Numbered from the stretch's first letter, positions 29,053 through 38,316 are shown. The stretch: 64,000 nucleotides of DNA from Luteibacter sp. dw_328 (GCF_018449605.1 NZ_JAAVUW010000006.1:62001-126000), one strand, 5' to 3'. A program made the numbers and translations. The notes: a model not told the origin generated them from the letters alone.

Positions 29053-29961
29053 ATGGAAGCCCACGTCCCAACCCCTCCAGGCAAGGAACTCGACCGCGCC
29101 CGCCGCCGCCGCCGGGTGCTGATGATCGCCTTCTGGGTGCTCGTCTTCGTCACGGCTGCCATCGGGAACACCATGACCGGCCGAATGGACGCCATGCGGT
29201 ACGACATCCCGACGCCCACCTGGCAGATTGCCACCAACGAATTCAGCAGCATCGTCCTCGGCCTTCTGATGCTGCCCTTCCTGCTGAAGGCGTGTGATCG
29301 CTGGCCGCTGCACGCGGATACCTGGCGTCGCCGGTTGCCGCTGTACTTCCTTGGCAGCGTGGTCTACTCCGCCTGTCACGTGGTCGGCATGGACCTGATC
29401 CGGATGCTCGTCTACTCCGCGTCCGGTTCGACCTACGAGCCAGGCCCCTGGGTCAACCAGGCGATCTACGAGTACCTGAAGGACATTCGCACCTTCTTCC
29501 TGATCGTCGCCGTCGGTCACATGGTGGAATGGTTCGGTCGCCACATCCAGGGCGAGGCCAGCCTGCTCGACGTGCCTGACGAAGGTCAGCCGGTCGAGGC
29601 GATCGACCGTCCGGAGCGCTTTCTCGTGCGCAAGCTCGGTCGCGATTTCCTGGTCGCGACGGCGGATATCGAATGGGTACAGTCCGCAGGCAACTATGTG
29701 AACCTGCGCGTGCGCGGCCGGGACTATCCCCTGCGGAGCACCCTGGCGGCGCTTGAAACCCGGCTCGATCCGGCCGTATTCGTCAAGGCACACCGGAGCT
29801 ACCTGGTCCACCTGGCCCAGGTCACCGCGATCGAGCCGCTGGACGCCGGCGACGCGCGCCTGCACATGGCCGACGGCACCGTGCTGCCCTGCAGTCGGCG
29901 CTACAGGGAAAGCCTGCGCGCCGCCGCGGCCGGTGCCGAACCCGCTCTGGCAAAGGCCTGA
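29053..29961 (+). CDS. membrane-anchored LytTR DNA-binding regulator
   Basis: A 302-aa protein: Arg-rich N-terminus, four hydrophobic segments (about 22-42, 65-82, 96-120, 145-165), then a LytTR domain (about 195-290) with FLVRKLGRDFLVATADIEWVQSAGNYVNLRVRG, VKAHRSYLVHLAQV and CSRRY. It binds DNA directly from the membrane, with no receiver domain. Divergent from the acyltransferase, which may be its target. After the stop is a 7-bp stem GGCTAGG-ccgct-CCTAGCC, then a TACAAT that could be the tRNA -10. Confidence 0.88.
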   Translation: MEAHVPTPPGKELDRARRRRRVLMIAFWVLVFVTAAIGNTMTGRMDAMRYDIPTPTWQIATNEFSSIVLGLLMLPFLLKACDRWPLHADTWRRRLPLYFLGSVVYSACHVVGMDLIRMLVYSASGSTYEPGPWVNQAIYEYLKDIRTFFLIVAVGHMVEWFGRHIQGEASLLDVPDEGQPVEAIDRPERFLVRKLGRDFLVATADIEWVQSAGNYVNLRVRGRDYPLRSTLAALETRLDPAVFVKAHRSYLVHLAQVTAIEPLDAGDARLHMADGTVLPCSRRYRESLRAAAAGAEPALAKA

Positions 29962-30016
29962 CAGCCCAGGCTAGGCCGCTCCTAGCCATTCGGCTACAAT
30001 GCCGCCTCTGCAATAC

Positions 30017-30093
30017 GCGCTCGTAGCTCAGCCGGATAGAGTAGTGGCTTCCGAAGCCATTGGTCGGGGGTTCGAATCCCTCCGGGCGCACCA
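30017..30093 (+). tRNA. tRNA-Arg (anticodon CCG)
   Basis: A full cloverleaf: acceptor GCGCTCG pairing with CGGGCGC, D arm GCTC..GAGT, anticodon stem GTGGC/GCCAT with loop TTCCGAA (CCG, reads CGG), T arm GGGGG-TTCGAAT-CCCTC, and encoded CCA end. Confidence 0.96.
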
Positions 30094-30109
30094 TCTTTAC
30101 CCACTTCCC

Positions 30110-30134
30110 TGTGGGAGCCGCTTCAGCGGCGATT
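30110..30134. repeat. single REP-like palindrome (CTTCAG type)
   Basis: TGTGGGAGCCGCTTCAGCGG plus CGAT, unpaired, 16 bp after the tRNA and before the convergent lipoprotein gene. Confidence 0.8.
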
Positions 30135-30156
30135 CCCCACTCTCGCGCACAATCAG

Positions 30157-30711
30157 CTATCGGGTTGCGCTGTGGAGATTGGCGCGGACCGTGGCGGCAA
30201 ACCTGGCGTCTTTGGCATCGTAGACAAGTTGGACTTTCCCGGCCTCTGCATGGACGATCACTCCATACGCCGCGCCAGGATTTTCGACCATTCCTTTCGG
30301 GCGTCGTTCGTCCGTGTAGTAATAGATGCGTGGCGACTTCGATGCATCACGAGGAACCCAGATGCCACCGGCGTGCGTCCAGACCAGATTAGTCGTCGCT
30401 CCTGTATCGACTGTGACGGGATAGCCTTGCGCCCGGAAATAGGTGCCCTGGTCATCTTCCTTCTCGGCCGTGTATGTACCGGGCTCCACCGAGAAATGCC
30501 AATCGCTTCCAAGCAATCGTGCCGGGACGTCGTACGCCGCGACCTCGCCCAGGACGATGGTGTCAGGGTGAGCAGCCACCCGCAGCGTATTTACCGGCGG
30601 GCCGCTAGTGCACGCGGCGAGACAAAGCGCCGACGCCATCCATGACACTCGCGCGTACCGCGCCATGGCAACGCAGTAGTCCGAGATAATGTTCATGCTC
30701 ATCGTACGCAT
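30157..30711 (-). CDS. predicted lipoprotein, unknown function
   Basis: A hydrophobic signal followed by the lipobox LCLAAC predicts an exported lipoprotein of about 150 mature residues. The start is uncertain: ATG 30711 has a purine-rich site (GGAAGACAGG), while ATG 30666 gives a more usual 19-residue signal. The mature part is beta-rich (PGTYTAEKEDDQGTYFRAQGYPVTVD). I do not recognise the family. Codon use looks less GC-rich than its neighbours, by eye. Confidence 0.6.
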   Translation of the reverse strand: MRTMSMNIISDYCVAMARYARVSWMASALCLAACTSGPPVNTLRVAAHPDTIVLGEVAAYDVPARLLGSDWHFSVEPGTYTAEKEDDQGTYFRAQGYPVTVDTGATTNLVWTHAGGIWVPRDASKSPRIYYYTDERRPKGMVENPGAAYGVIVHAEAGKVQLVYDAKDARFAATVRANLHSATR

Positions 30712-30809
30712 CCTGTCTTCCCCGCGGCGGAGTATCCGAAAAGCAGGCTGAGGCCGCAATCAAATCTTCATCGCATCTGCGGTCGAACTCTGTGTTAATG
30801 CATACGTCG

Positions 30810-31607
30810 TCACCATCGGTACGATACCCCCGCATAGAACTGATGGTCCGGCGTCGCATTGTTCACGCCCATGTTCGCGCCGACGTCCAGTTGCAGATCG
30901 GGACTGGCCAGAAAGGTAAACGCGATATCGGCGGACTCCTGCTTCACGTGGCCCGACGGATCGTGGTTGTCCTGGCGCCAGTACTCCACGGCGACGGACA
31001 GCCGGCTGGTCAGGGGGTGAGCCACGTTCACGAGATTCGTCACGGCGAGATGTCGCCCATGACCGTCGGCATCCGCCAGCGCATCGAGTTCCGGTCCGAT
31101 CGTGACTGAAAATCCGCCGCCCACCGCTGCGCTTATCGGCACGGCGACACCACCTTCCCACCGATCGTTGCCGATGTCGTGCGAGGCGGTGGGAGCCTTC
31201 ACGAAGGGGATGACCGAGGCGCTGAACACGTCGCCGCTGTAAAGGGCTGTTTTCACCCGCACGTAGATGTCGCCTGAGCCGCGCGTGGTGTGGCGTTCGC
31301 CTCCCTCTTTCGTGGTCACGCGCACGGCCGGCGCCCAGTTCACTTCGATATCGGTGTGGGCGCCGATGCCGTACTTGAGGTACGGGTTGACGAAGTAAAG
31401 CGTGTCGGTGCTGCTGCCGGGGTGCGCGTCGTGCGTGGCATTGCCCACATCGGCTTCCAGCTGCCACGTGCCCTCGGGCACGGTGCAAGGCGCATTGGCC
31501 TTGGTGGGACGATCCGTACAGATCGGCGCAGCCTCATCGGCGTGGGCGGTGAAGGCCGGAAGGATGGCAAGGAGGGCGAGCGGAAGAAGCATGGAACGGA
31601 ACGACAT
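30810..31607 (-). CDS. outer-membrane beta-barrel transporter-like protein
   Basis: A 265-aa protein with a signal peptide (MSFRSMLLPLALLAILPAFTAHA). Alternating strands with Gly/aromatic turns and a terminal aromatic residue (YAGVSYRW) match the 'transporter' barrel group related to phenol-degradation MetA proteins. An N-terminal Cys pair (ICTDRPTKANAPCTV) is common in that group. Substrate unknown; stands alone. Confidence 0.72.
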   Translation of the reverse strand: MSFRSMLLPLALLAILPAFTAHADEAAPICTDRPTKANAPCTVPEGTWQLEADVGNATHDAHPGSSTDTLYFVNPYLKYGIGAHTDIEVNWAPAVRVTTKEGGERHTTRGSGDIYVRVKTALYSGDVFSASVIPFVKAPTASHDIGNDRWEGGVAVPISAAVGGGFSVTIGPELDALADADGHGRHLAVTNLVNVAHPLTSRLSVAVEYWRQDNHDPSGHVKQESADIAFTFLASPDLQLDVGANMGVNNATPDHQFYAGVSYRW

Positions 31608-31708
31608 GGCCACGCCTTGGAATCAGGGATGACCACCCATGCTATGCATCGTCGTCTAAGGGCGGCGTTCTATTGGGTGCCGCGATATCAAGATGGCATC
31701 AAGAGGCG

Positions 31709-32407
31709 TCAGACAAGGCCGGCCAGCCGATAGCCGACCTGAAGCTCCGTCACGAAATGGCGTGGTCTTGCCGGCTCGTCTTCCAGTTTCTGCCGGAGAT
31801 TGGCCATGTAGACGCGTACATAGTGCGGTCGCGTGGCATAGCCCGGGCCCCAGACATCGTGGAGGAGTTGCTTATGGGTCAGTACCTTGCCCTGTCCACG
31901 CACCAGCGCAGTCAACAGACGGTACTCGATGGGCGTCAGGTGCACGGACTCGCCCCGGCGTAAGACCTCGTGCGTCGCCAGGTTTACTTCGATGTCGCCG
32001 AAGCGCACGCGCGCGCTGGCCTGGCCACGATCGCCGGCAAGACTGGCCCTGCGCAATTGCGCACGCACGCGTGCCACCAGCTCGGGAACACCGAACGGCT
32101 TGGCAAGATAGTCGTCGGCGCCGGCTTCCAACGCAGCCACTTTTTCCGCTTCACTGTCGCGTGCGGAGAGCACGATGATCGGTGCCGACGACCAACCACG
32201 CACGTCACGGATCACCACCTTGCCGTCGTCGTCGGGCAGGCCGAGATCGAGCACGATCAGGTCGGGCTGCCGGCTGGCGGCCTCGATGCGCGCACGTAGC
32301 GCGTCGCCCGCCTCGAAGACCGTCATCTCCTCGCGCTCGAGGGCCAGCCGAAGGAATCGGCGGATATCCGACTCGTCTTCGACGATCAGGATGCGTGGCT
32401 TGTTCAT
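31709..32407 (-). CDS. OmpR-family response regulator, KdpE-like
   Basis: A 232-aa protein: receiver domain with phospho-acceptor D54 (LIVLDLGLPDDDG), then a winged helix ending HFVTELQVGYRL. Sequence style (ARDSEAEKVAALEAGADDYLAKPFG, YATRPHYVRVYMANLRQKLE) is that of KdpE. It overlaps the kinase stop by 4 bp. No kdpFABC is nearby, so the target is open. Confidence 0.88.
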   Translation of the reverse strand: MNKPRILIVEDESDIRRFLRLALEREEMTVFEAGDALRARIEAASRQPDLIVLDLGLPDDDGKVVIRDVRGWSSAPIIVLSARDSEAEKVAALEAGADDYLAKPFGVPELVARVRAQLRRASLAGDRGQASARVRFGDIEVNLATHEVLRRGESVHLTPIEYRLLTALVRGQGKVLTHKQLLHDVWGPGYATRPHYVRVYMANLRQKLEDEPARPRHFVTELQVGYRLAGLV

Positions 32408-33861
32408 ACGGGGTCTTCCCGGTCGATCGCCGGCGGATCGCCTGCGGCCAGGGTGATGTCAAAACGTGCGCCATGCGGGTTGCCGCGTGACGCGGACAGG
32501 CTGCCGCCGTGCGCCTCGACGATGCGCCGTGAAAGCGCCAGCCCCAACCCCACACCCGGGACGGCGGACTCACGGGTACCCCGCGCGAATTCCGCGAAGA
32601 GCGACTCGACCTCGATACCGGGGGGAAAGCCGGGGCCGTCGTCCTCAACCGTCAGGTGAATGTGGGCGCCGACGAAGGCAGCCTCGATCCTGAGCGTCGC
32701 ATCGTTAGGTGTGTATTTGGCGGCGTTGTCGAACAGGTTGGCTAGTACGCGCTCGAACAGGGCCGCATCCAGCTCGACCAGGGGGAAGTCCCGAGGTATG
32801 TCGATCACGACCCGACGTCCGCCAAGATGCACCGTGGTCAGCGCCGATCCGACGACCTCATCCAGTGCATGCCATTGCAGGTCCAGATGCACCCCTTCGC
32901 CCTGCATGCGCGCCGCGTCCAGCAGGTTAACCACCTGGCGTTGCATGCGACCGGCCTGGTTTGCGATAGCACGCGCGATGTCGTTCTCGCCCAACATACT
33001 GGCCATGCCGCGAATGGCGGTCAACGGTGTTCGCAGGTCGTGGGATACGGCGGCAAGCAATGCGTTTCGCAGGCGTTCGCCCTCCATGCGCAGCTGGGTT
33101 TCATGCGCCACCTCGACGTAGTGCACGCGTTCGATCGACAGGGCGATGAGTGACTGGACCGCACGAAGCAAGGTGATCTGCCCGGCATCCAGTGGGCCAC
33201 TTGTCGTGCGTTCAAGCATGAGGACGCCACGCGTGCTCATGGCTGTGGAAAGCGGAAGGTAGGTCGCTTCGCCCGAGGGCAGCATGTCGGTATCGCGGCC
33301 GGCAGGAAGGCCGTTTTCGAGCACCCATCGGGTGACGGCCGTTTCGTCCGCATCGCCGGGTAGCAAAAGCGTGGTGCGGCCGTCGAACAAGGGACCGACA
33401 CGCACCGTGCAAACCCGTGAAATGTCTTCGTTACGCACGGCAATCGACAGGTCGGTGGCCACGGCCGCCAGCGCGCTGGCGCGTCTCTCCCTGGCTGCTG
33501 CGGTAACGGCCTCGTCGCGCAGGCGAGCCGCGAGCTGCCCGGTGACCAGGGCCACCACCAGCATCAGGAAGAAGGTGAAGAGGTACTGCGTGTCGGAAAC
33601 ATGAAACGACCAGACCGGCGGCACGAAGAAGAAGTCGAAACTGCCCACGGAGACAAACGCCGCGAGTGCCCCGGCGGCGCGACCCCAGCGCAGGGCCACG
33701 AGCACGACCGTGAGCAGGAACACCATCACCACGTTCGACAGGTCGAACACCCGCAGGAGCAGTGCTGCGATGCCCGTCGTGGTTGCGCAGGCGCAAACGG
33801 CGTAGATCAGCACACCGTAGCGAAACGGCTGCGGCTTTACCTTCAGGGTGTGCGGAATCAT
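32404..33861 (-). CDS. KdpD-like sensor kinase lacking the N-terminal KdpD and USP domains
   Basis: A 485-aa kinase beginning MIPHTLKVKPQPF directly before the four-helix DUF4118 membrane domain (about 15-110). A GAF-like domain, a phosphorylation motif (AVSHDLRTPLTAIRGMASML) and an ATPase domain (NLFDNAAKYT, DDGPGFP, GVGLGLALSRRIVEAHGG) follow. Full KdpD is near 900 aa with a cytoplasmic N-terminal half; that half is missing, not frameshifted, since the next gene upstream is divergent 138 bp away. It probably senses something other than K+ in the classical way. Confidence 0.85.
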   Translation of the reverse strand: MIPHTLKVKPQPFRYGVLIYAVCACATTTGIAALLLRVFDLSNVVMVFLLTVVLVALRWGRAAGALAAFVSVGSFDFFFVPPVWSFHVSDTQYLFTFFLMLVVALVTGQLAARLRDEAVTAAARERRASALAAVATDLSIAVRNEDISRVCTVRVGPLFDGRTTLLLPGDADETAVTRWVLENGLPAGRDTDMLPSGEATYLPLSTAMSTRGVLMLERTTSGPLDAGQITLLRAVQSLIALSIERVHYVEVAHETQLRMEGERLRNALLAAVSHDLRTPLTAIRGMASMLGENDIARAIANQAGRMQRQVVNLLDAARMQGEGVHLDLQWHALDEVVGSALTTVHLGGRRVVIDIPRDFPLVELDAALFERVLANLFDNAAKYTPNDATLRIEAAFVGAHIHLTVEDDGPGFPPGIEVESLFAEFARGTRESAVPGVGLGLALSRRIVEAHGGSLSASRGNPHGARFDITLAAGDPPAIDREDPV

Positions 33862-33998
33862 GTCCAGGCATGATAGCCGGGGTCTCGCACGTGCGTCATT
33901 GTCACGGCTTGGGCGACAGAGCATCGCGGATCGCCGGGTTTTTCGGGCCGGGCTGATGGTGGAAAGTCGCCGGTCTCTTTCTCTGTACGGCCGCCGTC

Positions 33999-35561
33999 AT
34001 GACACCCAAGGAAATCGTACCCGCTCGCGGTGGTCCCCCCGCGCACGGCGGGAGTCTCCTGATTCTCGCTGCCATCTGCCTGTCGGCCCTGGTCCTGCCA
34101 CTCAGCTTCACCGGGGGAGCGGTCGCCACGCCTGCGATTGGCCGCGAGCTTGGTGGAAGCTCCGCCGGCCTCACGTGGATCACCAACGCTTTCATGCTCA
34201 GCTTTGGTAGCTTGCTGATGGCGGCGGGTGCACTGGCCGATCAGTTTGGCCGCAAGCGCATGTTCGCGGCCGGTATCTCCTTTTATAGCGTGTTATCACT
34301 CGCCCTCGCCTTTGCGCCGTCGGTCGGTTGGCTGGACGTTCTTCGTGCCGTGCAGGGCATCGCTGCGGCAGCGGCACTCGCCAGCGGCACGGCCGCACTC
34401 GCGCAGGAATTCGACGGTCATGCCCGGACGCGAGCATTCAGCATGCTCGGAACCACATTCGGCATCGGGCTCGCGTTCGGTCCGTTGATCGCCGGCGGGT
34501 TGATCGATGCATTCGGCTGGCGCTCCGTGTTTGTTCTCACGGCCGTGCTGGGAACCATCGCCATGGTGTTCGGCGTGCCGCGCATGCGTGAAACCCGCGA
34601 CCCCGGTGCGCAGGGCGTCGATTGGCCCGGCGCGATCACGTTCACCGCAACGCTCGTTCTTTTCACTTCGGCCGTGATCCAGGCACCCGATAGCGGCTGG
34701 TCGAGTGCGTGGGTGGTCGGCATGCTCTCGGGATCGGTGGCCAGCCTTTTCGCCTTTATCGTCATCGAGAACAGTGTTGCGCGTCCGATGCTCGACCTCA
34801 GTCTGTTCCGCGTGCCGCGATTCGTCGGTGTGCAGATCCTGCCGATCGGCACCTGCTATTGCTACATCGTGTTGGTCGTCATGCTGCCGCTGCGGTTCAT
34901 CGGTGTCGAGGGCATGAGCGAGATCCAGGCAGGCCTGCTGATGATCGCGCTGTCCGCGCCGATGCTGGTCGTGCCGATCACGGTGGCCTCGCTGACGCGC
35001 TGGATGCCGGCCGGCGTCCTGTCAGGTATCGGTTTCCTCATCGCAGCGGTCGGGCTGCACTGGCTCAGCCTCTACAGCGTGGGTGACTCGATGTTCGCCC
35101 TTCTCGCGCCGATGGTGGTGACGGGCATAGGCGCCGGCATGCCGTGGGGCCTGATGGATGGTCTTTCGATCAGCGTCGTTCCGAAAGAGCGTGCGGGCAT
35201 GGCCGCGGGCATCTTCAACACCGCGCGCGTCGCTGGGGAGGGCATCACGCTCGCCATTGTCAGCGCCGTGCTGGCCGGGCTCGCGGCGGCGAACCTGGGT
35301 CATCTCGTTCCGGATGGTGGTGCACAGCTGTCCGAAGCGGCGCAGCGCCTGGCTACCGGCGACATGGCGAGGGCGGTGACGGCACTGCCGGCGGCGACGC
35401 ATGAGCAACTGGCAGCGAGCTATGAAGAGGCGTTCCGCGCGCTCCTGCACATCCTTACGGGGATCACCGTTATCTCCGCCATCACGGTTTTCGCCTTCCT
35501 GAGCCGGACGGCAGTGATCGAGGAAACTGTCTCCCCTGAAGCTACAGAGCTGATCAACTGA
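33999..35561 (+). CDS. MFS drug transporter, 14-helix (DHA2/EmrB) type
   Basis: A 520-aa proton-driven exporter with about 14 hydrophobic segments. Motif A is GALADQFGRKRMF; motif C-like is TTFGIGLAFGPLIAGGLID in helix 5. It heads a block of detoxification genes. Its stop codon at 35559-35561 touches the shared CCGGATTTATC element that precedes the GST. Confidence 0.9.
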   Translation: MTPKEIVPARGGPPAHGGSLLILAAICLSALVLPLSFTGGAVATPAIGRELGGSSAGLTWITNAFMLSFGSLLMAAGALADQFGRKRMFAAGISFYSVLSLALAFAPSVGWLDVLRAVQGIAAAAALASGTAALAQEFDGHARTRAFSMLGTTFGIGLAFGPLIAGGLIDAFGWRSVFVLTAVLGTIAMVFGVPRMRETRDPGAQGVDWPGAITFTATLVLFTSAVIQAPDSGWSSAWVVGMLSGSVASLFAFIVIENSVARPMLDLSLFRVPRFVGVQILPIGTCYCYIVLVVMLPLRFIGVEGMSEIQAGLLMIALSAPMLVVPITVASLTRWMPAGVLSGIGFLIAAVGLHWLSLYSVGDSMFALLAPMVVTGIGAGMPWGLMDGLSISVVPKERAGMAAGIFNTARVAGEGITLAIVSAVLAGLAAANLGHLVPDGGAQLSEAAQRLATGDMARAVTALPAATHEQLAASYEEAFRALLHILTGITVISAITVFAFLSRTAVIEETVSPEATELIN

Positions 35562-35595
35562 CCGGATTTATCTCCGATAGCGCAATCAGCAGACT
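35562..35595 (+). promoter_or_regulatory. shared CCGGATTTATC promoter element, copy A (GST)
   Basis: CCGGATTTATC at 35562-35572 (palindromic core GAT-TT-ATC), then TTTATC-N17-CAGACT as at the other two copies. The start codon is about 54 bp beyond the CAGACT. Confidence 0.6.
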
Positions 35596-35649
35596 TTGCG
35601 TGCAGTCCGGTCGCGGACCGGCACCCCTTCACAGCCAGGAACCAACATC

Positions 35650-36294
35650 ATGTCCAAGCTCTACATTGCCAATCAGACCTGCTCGCAGGCCGTACAGATC
35701 ATCGCGAATGAGCTTGGCCTGACGCCGGAGCTCATTCACTACAACGTGTTCGACAAGAGCACCTCGAACGGTGACGACTTCGGTCAGGTCAATCCGCTGG
35801 GCTATGTTCCTGTACTCGTCCTCGACGACGCGAAGGCCGAGCAACTTTCTGAGACCATCGTCGTGGTGTCCTACCTCGCGGACCAGCACCCGGGCTCGGG
35901 CCTGATTCCTGCGCCGGGTACGATCGAGCGCGTACGCATCGATCAACTCCTGACCTTCGCGGCCACCGAGATCGCTCAGAAGCACATTCCGCTCATGCGC
36001 AAGCTGATGACGGCGGAAGGCTCGGAGTGGACGCGCAACAAGATCGTCAGCGCGTACGCCGTGCTGGACCAGCGACTTGCCGACGGGCGCGCCTGGCTGA
36101 ACGGTGACACCTTCACCGTGGCGGATGCATACGTATGGGCCACGATGTGGCACGAGCGCAGCGGCGCGCGCATCGAGCATCTCGAGCACCTCATGGCATG
36201 GAAGGCGCGTGTCGACGCACGGCCGTCGGTGCGCAAGGCGCTTCAGGACGAAGCAAATGTCGTCGCCGTGCACGAGTCGCTCGCCGCAGCCTGA
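35650..36294 (+). CDS. glutathione S-transferase, GstA-like
   Basis: A 214-aa protein. The N-terminal thioredoxin fold is MSKLYIANQTCSQAVQIIANELGL and QVNPLGYVPVLVLDD..LSETIVVVSYLADQHP; the C-terminal helices include WLNGDTFTVADAYVW. AGGA precedes the chosen ATG. It probably conjugates glutathione to electrophiles; ChaC, which cleaves glutathione, shares its promoter element. Confidence 0.9.
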   Translation: MSKLYIANQTCSQAVQIIANELGLTPELIHYNVFDKSTSNGDDFGQVNPLGYVPVLVLDDAKAEQLSETIVVVSYLADQHPGSGLIPAPGTIERVRIDQLLTFAATEIAQKHIPLMRKLMTAEGSEWTRNKIVSAYAVLDQRLADGRAWLNGDTFTVADAYVWATMWHERSGARIEHLEHLMAWKARVDARPSVRKALQDEANVVAVHESLAAA

Positions 36295-36423
36295 GCGGAT
36301 CGGTCCGCGAGAACAGGCCACCGGCGGCCCCAGGACAGCCGGTGGCCTTGGGCACAATTCGCCAATCCTTCGTATCACGCTCGTGTCCTCATGTTCGGGC
36401 GACTCATGAGCGGAGTGGACGTG

Positions 36424-37323
36424 ATGGGAATGCGCGCACGGGTATTGATGTCGGCGGTCGTGCTGGCCGCTTTGATCGGATCGGTGATCGCGCCGCCGTC
36501 GAAGGCCGCTACGCCCCTTCCCGATCCGGCACGAGCCGGCTTTGCGGATCGCCTGTATCGACTCGACTGCGGCCATTCGCTCGCGAACGACGAATCGGTG
36601 TGGACACCCGGGGAAAACGTCGGACGTCCGATCGAATTTTCGTCGACGTGCTGGCTGATCAAGCGGGGCGGAAAATGGTTACTCTGGGACACCGGGGTTC
36701 CGGAATCCGCATTGAACGACCCGAAAGGCTGGTCGACGCTTCCCCAGTTGATCGTTTATCACCTCGATAAAACAATCTCGGGGCAACTTTCCGCGGTCGG
36801 CCTGAAGCCGGACGATATCCAGTACGTCGCGATATCGCACACGCATGGCGACCATATCGGAAACGTCGCACTGTTTCCCAATGCGACGGTGCTGATACAG
36901 CGCGTCGAATACGAATGGATCAGTTCGCCCGACGGGCCGAACGCGAACGTGAACCAGTTGAAAGCGCTTGCGCGCAAACTCATGGGAACACCGAAGCATC
37001 TTCAGCTTCTCGACGGGAACACGGATGTGTTCGGCGACGGCAGTGTCACGCTGTTTCCGACGCCCGGTCATACGCCCGGAAGCCAATCCCTGCTTGTCCA
37101 TCTGAGGAAGTCGGGCTTCATCATCCTGTCGGGTGACGTTGCCCATCTCGACGCGAATTTCCGCAATAACGTTGTGCCCACCCTGAACACGGATAAGGCC
37201 GCGTCGATCGCGTCGATGGAAAAGGTCAGGACCATGATGGGCACCTATCATGCCCAGCTATTCATCAATCATGACAAGGCACAAACCGACACCTTGAAGA
37301 TCATTCCTGCCTTTTACGATTGA
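36424..37323 (+). CDS. exported metallo-beta-lactamase-fold hydrolase, AHL-lactonase-like
   Basis: A 299-aa protein from ATG 36424, preceded by GGAG. It has a signal peptide (cleavage near PSKA-AT), then FADRLYRLDCGHSL and STCWLIKRGGKWLLWDTGV. The zinc motif is HTHGDHIG, with PGHTPGSQS and LSGDVAHL after it. These match the lactonase branch of the MBL fold, but export is unusual for AHL lactonases, so another ester or lactone substrate is possible. Codon use seems less GC-biased than in its neighbours, which may mean recent gain. Confidence 0.82.
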   Translation: MGMRARVLMSAVVLAALIGSVIAPPSKAATPLPDPARAGFADRLYRLDCGHSLANDESVWTPGENVGRPIEFSSTCWLIKRGGKWLLWDTGVPESALNDPKGWSTLPQLIVYHLDKTISGQLSAVGLKPDDIQYVAISHTHGDHIGNVALFPNATVLIQRVEYEWISSPDGPNANVNQLKALARKLMGTPKHLQLLDGNTDVFGDGSVTLFPTPGHTPGSQSLLVHLRKSGFIILSGDVAHLDANFRNNVVPTLNTDKAASIASMEKVRTMMGTYHAQLFINHDKAQTDTLKIIPAFYD

Positions 37324-37348
37324 CGGAAGCGCTCGAGGCCGAACTGGC

Positions 37349-38248
37349 CTAACGGAGGAACTCGGCGAGGGCGTCAAGCACGATGCGTGTGCGCGAAGGC
37401 ATGCGGTGGCCAAGCGGAATGAGCGCATGAACGGGCGGCCCGGGGATGTCGGCTTCCGGAAGCACATGAACGAGCGCACCGGCTGCGATAAGCGGCCGAG
37501 CGACACGATCGAACAACTGAGAGATACCGAATCCGTGGACCGTCGCGTCGATGAGTGCCTGCCCGTCGGATAACACGAGCACGGGCGCCGGCACGATATC
37601 CCGCGTGGCGTCCCCGTCTCGTACGGTCCACGGCCGCAGACGGCCGGATGAGGCACGGAAGATCGCCGCGTCGTGGACACTGAGGTCGGCGATCGATGTG
37701 ATTGCCGGCTTGCGCGCGAGATAGCCCGGCGAGGCATAGAGCCCATTCCGCAGCGTGCATAGTTTGCGTACCGACATGTCACTGTCTGGCGGAAGCTCAC
37801 CGATGCGTACGACGAGGTCCCACCCCTCGGCGACGGGATCGGAGATGCGATCAACGAAGGCCAGCTCCAGCGCGATCTTCGGATACGTATCTCGTAGCGC
37901 GGCGAGCGTCGGTAGAAACAGCCGGCCGAAGCCAGCCGGAAGATCGATGCGCACCTTACCGATGGGTTCAGCGCGCCTTGCCGCCAAGGCCTGCTCCGCA
38001 TCACGCAATCCCGCAAGCGCCGCCTGCGAAGCCTGGAGGTAGATCTCGCCATCTTCGGTGAGACGCACGGCGCGTGTCGTCCGCTGGAAGAGCTTCGTGC
38101 CCAGACGCGTCTCCAGACGCTGCACCGCCTTGCCTACGTTGGATTTGCTTGTCCCCAGGTTTTCCGCAGCGCGCGTAAAGCTCCCCGTCTGGGCAACGGC
38201 TGTGAAGGCCACGATCTCGGGTACGGAAGCATCGGCGCGTTCGGTCAT
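37349..38248 (-). CDS. LysR-family regulator
   Basis: A 299-aa protein from ATG 38248 with AGGGGG upstream. The winged helix-turn-helix is AQTGSFTRAAENLGTSKSNVGKAVQRLETRLGTKLFQRTTR, followed by a LysR substrate domain. Divergent from chaC; the 74 bp between them hold copy B of the shared palindrome. It is therefore a candidate regulator of itself, ChaC, the RND pump and the GST. Confidence 0.92.
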   Translation of the reverse strand: MTERADASVPEIVAFTAVAQTGSFTRAAENLGTSKSNVGKAVQRLETRLGTKLFQRTTRAVRLTEDGEIYLQASQAALAGLRDAEQALAARRAEPIGKVRIDLPAGFGRLFLPTLAALRDTYPKIALELAFVDRISDPVAEGWDLVVRIGELPPDSDMSVRKLCTLRNGLYASPGYLARKPAITSIADLSVHDAAIFRASSGRLRPWTVRDGDATRDIVPAPVLVLSDGQALIDATVHGFGISQLFDRVARPLIAAGALVHVLPEADIPGPPVHALIPLGHRMPSRTRIVLDALAEFLR

Positions 38249-38260
38249 TGTGTCCCCCTG

Positions 38261-38316
38261 GGCGCCAAAGAGTATTTGCTTACCGGATTTATCCGTCAAT
38301 CAGCGCAGATCAGACT
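38261..38316 (+). promoter_or_regulatory. shared promoter element, copy B (LysR/chaC)
   Basis: GGCGCCAAAGA (38261-38271), 11 bp, CCGGATTTATCC (38283-38294), then CAGACT 17 bp after TTTATC. The core CGGAT-TT-ATCCG (38284-38295) is a perfect palindrome. It lies between divergent LysR and chaC starts. Confidence 0.65.

Noticed and set aside
27631-29865. 744-aa open frame on the minus strand
   Set aside because: Spans both the acyltransferase (another frame) and the LytTR gene (antisense); composition is that of a shadow frame.
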